A stretch of DNA of 18,047 nt from Desulfuromusa sp. (GTDB lineage Bacteria > Desulfobacterota > Desulfuromonadia > Desulfuromonadales > Geopsychrobacteraceae). The notes under the pieces are model-generated. The model did no database searches. It had not been told where the DNA came from and saw only the letters and a program-made list of their open reading frames with translations. Of this stretch, positions 1 through 6,937 are shown one piece after another; the stretch's first letter is position 1; each line of letters starts with the position of its first letter. The DNA is taken from positions 1-18,047 of the forward strand of contig JAGGWI010000284.1 of assembly GCA_021157505.1 (NCBI GenBank), written 5' to 3'. The translations under genes were made by a program, and so were the position numbers.

Positions 1-56
1 CCAGTCAACACAGTAAGAATCAATATTACGCCAGCCGATTTTATTTTACTGATCAT
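1..56 (-). CDS. Start of an unidentified exported or membrane protein, cut by the left edge
   Basis: Only the first 18 codons are inside the window. Reading leftward from an ATG at 54-56 they give MISKIKSAGVILILTVLT: two lysines, then a hydrophobic run that looks like the n- and h-region of a signal peptide or a membrane anchor. The upstream ribosome site is weak (a GAGA run about 10 nt before the ATG). A nearby ATG in another frame stops after five codons. The gene lies 101 nt beyond the stop of the minus-strand glycosyltransferase, and a short repeat fragment (76-113) sits between them. The product cannot be named. That this is a real gene is inferred only from the signal-like composition and the collinear orientation. 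Confidence 0.4.
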   Translation of the reverse strand, partial: MISKIKSAGVILILTVLT

Positions 57-75
57 TATTCATTTTTCTCGTTTA

Positions 76-113
76 CTAGCAGCCAGGTCATTGATAGTCC
101 GACAGGCTGCTAG
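76..113. repeat. Element A end fragment (38 bp)
   Basis: This stretch aligns without gaps to 5946-5983, the right end of the 168-bp element A, with 32 of 38 bases identical. It is bounded by CTAGCAGCC (76-84) and GGCTGCTAG (105-113), a perfect 9-bp inverted repeat, so it looks like an internally deleted copy that kept its CTAG ends. It lies between the minus-strand glycosyltransferase and the gene start at the left edge. Confidence 0.7.
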
Positions 114-156
114 AATCTGCATTTACGAACCGTCTATTTAGCATAATCCGCAAGTT

Positions 157-1239
157 TTATGCGACCCTCTTCTTTTCCACTCTGGAGAGCCATAGAGATG
201 TCAGCTCAAACCAGCTTCGCAACAAGAGAGTTGCCCCTAATCGACCCAGCAGATTTCTGGTTAAGAAATCGTAAACTGGCTCAAAAAAATCAAGCCACTT
301 CAAACGGCCGGTTCCAACAGGGATCCCTTGACGGTATGCACACCGCGCGTCGACAGCAAAGAACAATTGCCAAGCATGAGTGCGGATATACTCTCCCCCC
401 AGCCACCAGAATTTCCAACGTTCCTGGAACGATAATTCGTTCAACAGCTTCCTGATTAACTGAAAGAACGGGAGAAGCAGGAGTTTTTCGCTATTTTGTT
501 GTTGTCGATATACACCGGGGGCCATGGTAAAGAAATGATTCCAGCCGATGGTTCGGAAACACATGATCAAAGACCCCAGTAACTGCCGCTGCCAGAGTCC
601 TTCGGTTTCAAAGCGGCGGGCCGAAGTGCTGATTTCAGCAGGTAGCAGTTGCCATTGTCCCACCCGGCGAAGTCGTTCCGCAAAATCGGTATCTTCCATC
701 GCGGGAAGTTCTTCGCTAAAGCTGCCAATCTTCTTCAGTAGACTCTGATGGAGAAAGAAACCCTGGTCACCATGAATTGTTTCCGGTCGTCCCAAGCGGG
801 CTTTCCACTCATAAAAATAATATCCTCCAGAAAGAGATTGATCCTCTCGACGAAATTTCAAAGCAAAGTGTCCAGCGACATTTTCACTCCCGACCCGCAA
901 CAGAAAATCCAGCCCCTTGCGCAGTGTTAAAGGGTCGGAAAAGCGGCTGTCCACATGGAGGAACAGTAACCATTCACCGGTTGCAATGGCTGCAGCACGA
1001 TTCTGTTGTTGACCACGTCCTGACGGACACTGTAGCACTTTGAAATCGGTCCAATCAGGATGTTGCTGTTGTAGCCATTCCCAACTGCCATCGGTTGAAC
1101 CCCCATCACAAATGACCAGCTCCAACTTGATATCCTGCTGCTGGTTTAAATTTGCAAAAAACTCCGGTAATTGTAACCGCTCATTGAGGATCGGTACAAC
1201 AAGGCTGAGTTCTACTTTATCCATTTTATCCGTCGCCAT
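157..1239 (-). CDS. Family 2 glycosyltransferase with a long C-terminal extension
   Basis: Predicted inverting GT-A glycosyltransferase that moves a sugar from a nucleotide-sugar donor to an unknown acceptor. The N-terminal 240 residues show the GT2 fold: SLVVPILNE (residues 12-20), the nucleotide-binding DGGSTDGS (45-52), the metal-site region FLHVDS (93-98), GDQG (157-160) and an acidic MEDTDF (181-186) where the catalytic base usually sits. This part resembles the compact bacterial GT2 group annotated as rSAM/selenodomain-associated transferase 2, whose members are about 220-230 residues. Here about 120 extra residues follow, rich in W, F and R (ERWKFWWLGGEY near 275), without a clear transmembrane helix set. 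The first ATG lacks a good Shine-Dalgarno site and the next Met (residue 6) is no better, so the start is uncertain by five codons. It is transcribed away from eno. Substrate unknown. Confidence 0.8.
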   Translation of the reverse strand: MATDKMDKVELSLVVPILNERLQLPEFFANLNQQQDIKLELVICDGGSTDGSWEWLQQQHPDWTDFKVLQCPSGRGQQQNRAAAIATGEWLLFLHVDSRFSDPLTLRKGLDFLLRVGSENVAGHFALKFRREDQSLSGGYYFYEWKARLGRPETIHGDQGFFLHQSLLKKIGSFSEELPAMEDTDFAERLRRVGQWQLLPAEISTSARRFETEGLWQRQLLGSLIMCFRTIGWNHFFTMAPGVYRQQQNSEKLLLLPFFQLIRKLLNELSFQERWKFWWLGGEYIRTHAWQLFFAVDARCAYRQGIPVGTGRLKWLDFFEPVYDFLTRNLLGRLGATLLLRSWFELTSLWLSRVEKKRVA

Positions 1240-1308
1240 TTTGGTGGAAAAAACCGTTCACATCGGTCACACGTATGCTATGGTTAATAGAGTGTTTATA
1301 CTTCGTCT

Positions 1309-1330
1309 GTTCTGATATGACAGTCAGAAC
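1309..1330. promoter_or_regulatory. Perfect 7-bp inverted repeat upstream of eno
   Basis: GTTCTGA (1309-1315) and TCAGAAC (1324-1330) form a perfect dyad with an 8-nt spacer, 37 nt before the eno start. It lies in the 128-nt region shared by the divergent glycosyltransferase and eno. TATACT at 1297-1302 could be an eno -10 box, which would put the dyad just downstream of the transcription start, but no convincing -35 box precedes it. It could be an operator or a 5' UTR hairpin; the sequence alone does not decide. Confidence 0.35.
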
Positions 1331-1367
1331 GATAACTTTTTACAACTGACATAGCAAGGGGTTGAAG

Positions 1368-2651
<1,284 letters not shown>

Positions 2652-2674
2652 CACGACATAAACTCAGAAAATAG

Positions 2675-2706
2675 TTCGGGGGATGGGATCAATTCCATCC
2701 CCCGAA
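2675..2706. terminator. Strong hairpin between convergent eno and the 2712 gene
   Basis: TTCGGGGGATGG (2675-2686) and CCATCCCCCGAA (2695-2706) form a perfect 12-bp GC-rich stem with an 8-nt loop. It starts 23 nt after the eno stop and ends 5 nt from the stop of the convergent minus-strand gene, so it probably serves both. The plus-strand side has no T run. The minus-strand side is followed by CTATTTTCTG, a short one. Confidence 0.8.
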
Positions 2707-2711
2707 ACATA

Positions 2712-3119
2712 TCACACCGGGTAAAGCAGATAACTGCTGCTCTTTTTTTCCCGCTTCAACTTTCCACTATCAGCCATTTCTTTAATCAACTTCTGCAGCT
2801 GTTTTTTGTTTGTGGCAGCAAACAGCGGGTAGAGATCAGTCTGTTTGATTCCCGCCTGTTTGATCACCTCTGCAAGAATAGCCTTTTCCAGAGTTGACGG
2901 TTCCGCACTCTTCTGAGCAACAGTTTCAAGGCTGCTTCCCGAGTCAAACACCGTCATTTCAGGAGCATCTGCAGGTTGCTTTTCAGTTTCTTGAGCCGGC
3001 ACATTATGTGCTGTAGCAAGTTCCTGTTCAGCATGAATCTCCCGCTCTATGGAAATTATTTTCTGATAAAAATAGAAACCAGCTCCAATAACCAATAACA
3101 GAATAATAAACCAGAACAT
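2712..3119 (-). CDS. Membrane-anchored protein with a winged-helix-like C-terminal domain
   Basis: Not a family I can name. The protein has 135 residues. Residues 1-19 (MFWFIILLLVIGAGFYFYQ) form one hydrophobic membrane segment. Residues 20-70 are a low-complexity, Glu/Ala/Pro-rich linker. Residues 75-135 (from LEKAILAEVIKQAG to the end) look like a small helical domain ending in a possible beta-wing (LKREKKSSSYLLYPV), the pattern of a winged-helix fold. The frame can be extended to a TTG four codons earlier, but ATG at 3117-3119 is preferred because GGAGG ends 7 nt before it. It is the last gene of a minus-strand trio with the zinc-ribbon and Cas6-like genes, although palindromic element B separates it from them. 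A tethered winged helix could bind DNA or protein at the membrane; that is inference. Confidence 0.75.
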   Translation of the reverse strand: MFWFIILLLVIGAGFYFYQKIISIEREIHAEQELATAHNVPAQETEKQPADAPEMTVFDSGSSLETVAQKSAEPSTLEKAILAEVIKQAGIKQTDLYPLFAATNKKQLQKLIKEMADSGKLKREKKSSSYLLYPV

Positions 3120-3141
3120 GCAAGCCTCCAAATCAGTTTAT

Positions 3142-3266
3142 GATGGCGTCGCAAAAAGTCCGCCCCACGGTGTTACAGAATTTTTTCAGGATCTCGACCT
3201 AGCATATGTAGGTCTTCACCCCCGAAAAAACTCTGCGCCTTGTAGGACGTTTTTTTGCTTAGCCAT
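3142..3266. repeat. Element B: 125-bp imperfect palindrome, MITE/REP-like
   Basis: The element begins GATGGC and ends GCCATC, and its two halves are imperfect reverse complements. GATGGCGTCGCAAAAAGTCC on the left matches GATGGCTAAGCAAAAAAACG on the reversed right end. TTTTTTC blocks pair further in. The centre holds GACCTA (3196-3201), GCATATG and TAGGTC (3209-3214), a hairpin. It fills most of the gap between the zinc-ribbon gene stop (3287) and the next gene start (3119). It encodes no protein and no second copy exists in this window. I recall similar palindromes from Geobacter-type intergenic regions, but could not check that here. Confidence 0.7.
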
Positions 3267-3286
3267 CTCTTCTCTTTACTATTGCC

Positions 3287-3583
3287 TCAATCTGTATTTT
3301 CATCATCCCGATTAAACCAGCGTTCAAACCAGTTCCGATGGTCTTTCGCGGCCAGGATTTTTAAATCATTTGGCCCCAGCCAGATGCCCCCACAATCGGG
3401 GCAACAATCCATAGGGACCCCATGGAAGGTCATCGGTTCAATAATCTTACCACATTTCGGACAACGTCCCAGGCAGGCTTTCGCTATTGCTGTCTGTTTC
3501 ATCCTGGCCAGATCTTCCTGTTCTTTTTTGTGAAAATATTCATTCTCCAGCGCCTCTTCACGATCTTTCCAAGCATCTGACAT
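3287..3583 (-). CDS. Small TFIIB-type zinc-ribbon protein
   Basis: A 98-residue protein. It starts with a charged helical stretch (residues 1-35, rich in E, K and R) and then has a zinc ribbon: Cys41-x2-Cys44 (CPKC) and Cys61-x2-Cys64 (CPDCGGIWL), with an extra Cys at 60. The CPKC...CPDCGGIWLGPNDL pattern is the bacterial zf-TFIIB family. Members are mostly uncharacterised and presumed nucleic-acid or protein binders. A Met three codons into the codon run upstream was rejected as start: GGAGG lies 6 nt before the ATG at 3581-3583 and would be inside the coding part of the longer form. It begins 41 nt after the stop of the Cas6-like gene on the same strand, so the two are probably co-transcribed. 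Confidence 0.82.
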   Translation of the reverse strand: MSDAWKDREEALENEYFHKKEQEDLARMKQTAIAKACLGRCPKCGKIIEPMTFHGVPMDCCPDCGGIWLGPNDLKILAAKDHRNWFERWFNRDDENTD

Positions 3584-3624
3584 CAGCAACCTCCGCTCCA
3601 CAATGCATCAATAGAGATCTCCAT

Positions 3625-4578
3625 TTAACTATAATTCAAACCATATTGTCCAGCCCCGTAAGCGGCACTCTTGCCAAAGTTTAACAGCGTGCCAAGTTGC
3701 AGAATCCAGACCAACTCAGCCAATTCAACCCCAGCGATGGATAAGGAACCCAGCAAACCACCCAGGTTTTGTTCTCCCTGTTCCCTTTTCAGGGTACGCC
3801 AATCTTTCCAGTGTAGTCCATTTTCAAGTAATTCTAGCCGATTTGCCAGAGAAATTAAACCGGCTGGATCATCAACCGGTTCAATCCCGCCACAACCAGC
3901 TAGCAGTGCTGTGACCCGTCGCAAAAGATAAGGAAAGATATCGATAAATCCGGCTTTAAATAACGGTTTACCCTGACGCAGCAAACGTAATGGACTGATA
4001 ATTTCAAGCTGGATTGAATCGGCTAGAAAGGGCTGTCGCTCCAGCCACCAGGATAAATTACTGACCGGTGGAGTCAGCACATCAAGCTGTTTTCCAGCGT
4101 ACCAGAGCATTGATCGCAAACCGCTGCCATCTTCCGCCTCAACCCCTTCCAGAACAAACTGTCCGGAATTATGATAGAGCCCCCGGGTTCCCAAATGCTG
4201 CAGCAAACAAACAAAGGGGTCAATCGCATTGACTCCAGAGCCAATAAAAAGAACCGGGAGAATAATTCTCTGTTTCGGCTCAATCAGTCCGTATTGCGAA
4301 ATATCAGGAGAGATAACTAACGCCGGCGCCGGTTTTTGAATCTGTCGCAGTAAAATTGGATCGTTGGGGAAGTCAGGTTGCAAAAGTTGTTTCAGTTGGC
4401 TGGCAAAGTTTTTTCCCAGCGGCTCAGAAAAAGTTTTCAACGCCTGTAACAACTCGCGCCGGAGCTGCAACAACCCGAGAACTGGCAGGTTGAAATAATC
4501 ACTTATTTCAAGGTGAAAATAGAGTTTTACATATTCCACCTGTTTCAATGCTGCCGGAAATGGCGCACAATAACCCAC
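3625..4578 (-). CDS. Cas6-like RAMP protein (orphan, no CRISPR nearby)
   Basis: The 317 residues match the Cas6 RAMP family best in the C-terminal half. HWKDWRTLKREQ (256-267), the glycine-rich LGGLLGSLSIAG (272-283) and LQLGTLLNFGKSAAYGAGQY (293-312) follow the G-rich loop pattern LGxxLxxGKxxxxGxGxY of Cas6 endoribonucleases, which cut CRISPR precursor RNA. The middle part (IILPVLFIGSGVNAIDPF, then LGTRGLYHNSGQFVLEGV, 106-146) also fits the family. The N-terminal ferredoxin-like half is more diverged and no catalytic His can be assigned with confidence (His22, His128, His136 and His256 are candidates). The start is GTG: a TAA codon lies directly before it and GGAGG is 5 nt upstream. No CRISPR repeats or other cas genes occur in the window. 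It is divergent from tgt and followed by the zinc-ribbon gene. It may act on another structured RNA (inference). Confidence 0.72.
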   Translation of the reverse strand: MGYCAPFPAALKQVEYVKLYFHLEISDYFNLPVLGLLQLRRELLQALKTFSEPLGKNFASQLKQLLQPDFPNDPILLRQIQKPAPALVISPDISQYGLIEPKQRIILPVLFIGSGVNAIDPFVCLLQHLGTRGLYHNSGQFVLEGVEAEDGSGLRSMLWYAGKQLDVLTPPVSNLSWWLERQPFLADSIQLEIISPLRLLRQGKPLFKAGFIDIFPYLLRRVTALLAGCGGIEPVDDPAGLISLANRLELLENGLHWKDWRTLKREQGEQNLGGLLGSLSIAGVELAELVWILQLGTLLNFGKSAAYGAGQYGLNYS

Positions 4579-4703
4579 TTAAACCTCCGATAAGATTGCA
4601 ACTTGAGAGAGTTTTGCTATATCCTGTACTTAAACCTGAATCGGTGGAGATTTAACCGGTTCGGATTAATATTCTATAGCACCCCCCAAGGGAGAACAAC
4701 AGA

Positions 4704-5819
4704 ATGTTTCAGTTCACACTATTGAATGAAGATCGACACAGTCGTGCTCGTCGCGGTCGGCTAGAAACGCCACATGGCACCATCGAAACACCGATCTTCA
4801 TGCCGGTTGGCACCCATGGAGCTCTGAAAGCCATGACCCCGGCCCAGGTTGAAGAAACCGAAGCACAGATCATCCTTTCCAACACCTATCACCTCCATTT
4901 GAAACCCGGTGAAGGATTGGTGAAAAAAGCTGGTGGCCTGCATAAATTTATGAACTGGAAAAAACCGATACTTACAGACAGTGGTGGATTTCAGGTGTTT
5001 TCCCTGCCAAAGAAAAGAATCGGTGAAGATGGAGTTCATTTTCGCCATGAATTGACCGGCGAAGAGATTTTTCTCGGGCCCAAAGAAGTGATGCAGATTG
5101 AAAATGATCTGGGTGCCGATATCATCATGGCTTTCGACGAGTGTATCCCCTACCCGACCACCCATGACTATGCAGCAAAATCGATCAAGAAAACCATCCG
5201 TTGGGCTGAAAACTGCCTGAAATATCATGCCAGGGAAGATCAAGCGCTGTTTGGTATTGTCCAGGGAGGGATCTATGATGATCTTCGCCGTGAGTGTGCA
5301 GAGACTTTGACAGCTTTGGATTTTCCCGGTTATGCCATCGGCGGAGTGAGTGTTGGAGAAGGGTTGGAACTGTTAAAAAAAGTGGTTGATTTCACCGAAC
5401 CTTTTATGCCAAAAAATAAACCACGTTATTTGATGGGAGTTGGACTGCCAGAAGATATCCTTGAGTCAATTGAGCGGGGGATGGATATGTTTGACTGCGT
5501 CATCCCGACCCGTTACGCCCGCAGTGCCACTCTCTTCACCAAGCGTGGCAAAATCAGATTAACCAACCGCAATTTTCGCAGAGACTTCTTCCCGGTCGAT
5601 CCTTCCTGTGATTGTTATTGCTGCCGTAACTTTACCCGTGCGTACCTGCATCACCTGTTTAATGCCAATGAGATCCTCTCAGCAACTCTGGCGGCCATTC
5701 ACAACGTCCGTTTTTACCTGAATATGGTTGCGGGGGCACGAACAGCCATTGAAGCTGGAGATTACTTGGCATTTAAAAAGGACTTTCTTGAAGAGTATCT
5801 GTCGGGGAAAAAGGCCTAG
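4704..5819 (+). CDS. tgt: tRNA-guanine transglycosylase (queuine tRNA-ribosyltransferase)
   Basis: Exchanges guanine-34 for preQ1 in tRNAs with GUN anticodons (Asp, Asn, His, Tyr), a step of queuosine synthesis. The protein has 371 residues, the usual bacterial length. Key residues fall at the same numbers as in the E. coli enzyme: Asp92 in TDSGGFQVFSL, the nucleophile Asp264 in DCVIPTR, and zinc ligands Cys302, Cys304, Cys307 and His333. GIVQGG (184-189) and the GGVSVGE loop (213-219) are intact. A Shine-Dalgarno site (AAGGGAGA) precedes the ATG. The frequent partners queA and yajC/secDF are not next to it. The TAG stop (5817-5819) lies within the CTAG end of palindromic element A, so the insertion may have set the C-terminus; the length is nevertheless normal. 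Confidence 0.98.
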   Translation: MFQFTLLNEDRHSRARRGRLETPHGTIETPIFMPVGTHGALKAMTPAQVEETEAQIILSNTYHLHLKPGEGLVKKAGGLHKFMNWKKPILTDSGGFQVFSLPKKRIGEDGVHFRHELTGEEIFLGPKEVMQIENDLGADIIMAFDECIPYPTTHDYAAKSIKKTIRWAENCLKYHAREDQALFGIVQGGIYDDLRRECAETLTALDFPGYAIGGVSVGEGLELLKKVVDFTEPFMPKNKPRYLMGVGLPEDILESIERGMDMFDCVIPTRYARSATLFTKRGKIRLTNRNFRRDFFPVDPSCDCYCCRNFTRAYLHHLFNANEILSATLAAIHNVRFYLNMVAGARTAIEAGDYLAFKKDFLEEYLSGKKA

Positions 5820-5983
5820 GAGGCTGTCGGACTATACGGGCCGAAGCGAAAATTCAGAAGTTTGAGACCAGATTTTAGCTCGTTTGAGATTAATAGCCGT
5901 AGCTATTGGTCGAAAAGGAGCTGAAATATGGGCCAAACAGCCGGATTTGCAGCCGGGTCATGGATAGTCCGACAGTCTCCTAG
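5816..5983. repeat. Element A: 168-bp palindromic MITE-like repeat
   Basis: The 20-bp ends CTAGGAGGCTGTCGGACTAT (5816-5835) and its inverted partner at 5964-5983 differ at one base. The two 84-bp halves are imperfect reverse complements throughout: GTTTGAGACC pairs with GTTTGGCCCA on the reversed right half, and TTTTAGCTC with TTTCAGCTC. The exact centre is the palindrome AATAGCCGTAGCTATT (5892-5907). There is no ORF. It lies between convergent tgt and the Sel1 gene and can form a long hairpin that may end transcription from both sides. Other copies: 76-113 and 5980-6050. Confidence 0.85.
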
Positions 5984-6050
5984 CAGCCTGCCGGACTATC
6001 TGGGCTGAAGCGAAATTTGGTCGTTTGAGATCAGATTTTGGCTCATTTGA
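5980..6050. repeat. Element A, second copy, truncated
   Basis: This begins with the same CTAG that ends the first copy and follows its left half for about 71 bases with one single-base gap (CCGGACTAT, GGGCTGAAGCGAAA, GTTTGAGATCAGATTTTGGC). Similarity stops at TTTGA (6050), 7 nt before the end of the Sel1 coding region. The missing half suggests that the Sel1/fic block replaced it or that a deletion ended there. Confidence 0.75.
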
Positions 6051-6057
6051 TCTTTGG

Positions 6058-6717
6058 TTATGGATGCTTCTCCATCCATTCCCATGCTAATTTTTGTCCC
6101 CTCACTATTTGTGCAGGGGTCATTCTTTTAGCGAGTAGATCTCTAAATTCTTCCGCTTTAGCGTGTCCATTTGCTGCGGCAATATCACAAAACATGTGTG
6201 CCATTGAATAATCCTGGGGGACTCCATCCCCTTTGGCATACATCAATGCTAATTTGATTTGTGCCTTGGCAACTCCCTGTTCAGCTGCTTTTCGGTACCA
6301 CTTCACCGCTTCTTCATGATCCTGGGTAACGCCATTCCCCTTGACATACATCAGCCCCAAATTAAATTGTGCCTTGGCGTCTCCCTGTTCCGCTGCCTTT
6401 CTATACCACTTCACCGCTTCTCTGCTATTCTGGGTAACACCAGTTCCACTGATATACATAAATGCCAAATCATATTGCGCCCTGGCATCCCCCTGTTCAG
6501 CTGCCTCTCTGAACCACCTCACCGCTTCTTTGTAATTTTGAGGAACCCCCTCTCCATCAGAATACATCAAGGCTAAATTATATTGTGCTGCAACATCCCC
6601 TTTTTCAGCCTGCTTTTTACTGTCATCAAAATCAGAACCTCCGTAGATATTTATAATTATAATTGAAAGAATCAGCAGAAAAACGATGGGAAGGAATACG
6701 CGTATAGATTTATTCAT
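6058..6717 (-). CDS. Membrane-anchored Sel1-repeat protein
   Basis: A 219-residue protein. Residues 1-26 (basic start MNKSIR, then about 19 hydrophobic residues) are an uncleaved anchor or signal peptide, so the rest is probably periplasmic. Four Sel1-like repeats of 36 residues follow at about 37-72, 73-108, 109-144 and 145-180, with the family pattern AEQGDAxAQxxLxxMYxxGxGVxQxxxEAVxWYRKA. The underlying 108-bp DNA units are also very similar (about 6230-6600), so the array is recent and may vary in number. A C-terminal tail (AEEFRDLLAKRMTPAQI onward) is typical of the family. Sel1 proteins are solenoid adaptors; no partner can be named. AAGAGG lies 9-10 nt before the ATG. It is downstream of fic on the same strand, 220 nt away. 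Confidence 0.88.
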   Translation of the reverse strand: MNKSIRVFLPIVFLLILSIIIINIYGGSDFDDSKKQAEKGDVAAQYNLALMYSDGEGVPQNYKEAVRWFREAAEQGDARAQYDLAFMYISGTGVTQNSREAVKWYRKAAEQGDAKAQFNLGLMYVKGNGVTQDHEEAVKWYRKAAEQGVAKAQIKLALMYAKGDGVPQDYSMAHMFCDIAAANGHAKAEEFRDLLAKRMTPAQIVRGQKLAWEWMEKHP

Positions 6718-6780
6718 TTTGAAAAGCCTCTTTACTCTGTATACCCAAATATCTCGAAGAAATCCTGAAGTGCACAGCCA

Positions 6781-6807
6781 CCGAGGGATTTAAAGTTTTA
6801 TGGGTCT
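6781..6807 (-). other. tRNA-Leu-like fragment (possible decayed att site)
   Basis: Bases 6781-6807 match the tRNA-Leu(UAA) gene at 8391-8417 in the same orientation: the first 11 bases (CCGAGGGATTT) are identical and 21 of 27 agree without gaps. They cover the 3' anticodon stem, anticodon loop and part of the D-arm side. The anticodon stem cannot pair in this copy, so it is not a functional tRNA. The flanking T-arm shows no clear match. It may be an old attachment-site or tRNA remnant, or chance. Confidence 0.25.
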
Positions 6808-6855
6808 TTATCCTCTTCTTTAATTTTAAGTAGTTAATTGACACAACAATAAAAC

Positions 6856-6907
6856 GTGTCGAAGAAAGTACTTTTAATCAACACGTTCAAACGATATGTC
6901 GATTTCA
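6856..6907. promoter_or_regulatory. TGTCGA-motif module upstream of the Sel1 gene
   Basis: GTGTCGAA (6856-6863) and ATATGTCGATTT (6894-6905) start 38 nt apart, exactly as the same two words do at 8047 and 8085 upstream of fic. Between them ACACGTT (6881-6887) is a perfect inverted partner of AACGTGT (6853-6859). The module lies 139 nt upstream of the Sel1 start and 31 nt beyond the fic stop. It could be a shared operator or a duplicated end of a mobile cassette. Confidence 0.45.
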
Positions 6908-6912
6908 TACCT

Positions 6913-6932
6913 ATATGACTCTTAGTCTATAT
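6913..6932 (-). terminator. Weak hairpin after fic
   Basis: Reading on the minus strand, ATAT-A-GACT and AGTC-ATAT pair around an AAG loop, with one bulged A, 6 nt after the fic stop. No T run follows, so termination would be weak. Confidence 0.3.
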
Positions 6933-6937
6933 TTCAG

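Noticed and set aside
2711..2712. Longer plus- and minus-strand frames inside eno, pilT and pilB
   Set aside because: They lie in other frames of clearly identified genes, lack ribosome sites and match no known family pattern.
5820..6057. Insertion sequence between tgt and the Sel1 gene
   Set aside because: No transposase frame is present. The region is filled by one complete and one truncated non-coding palindromic element.
3625..6060. CRISPR array near the Cas6-like gene
   Set aside because: No regularly spaced direct repeats of 24-37 bp with unique spacers are present. The repeats nearby are single palindromic elements and their truncated copies.
6230..6600. Tandem 108-bp DNA repeats as a separate repeat element
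   Set aside because: They are the coding units of the Sel1 repeats (36 codons each) and need no other explanation.
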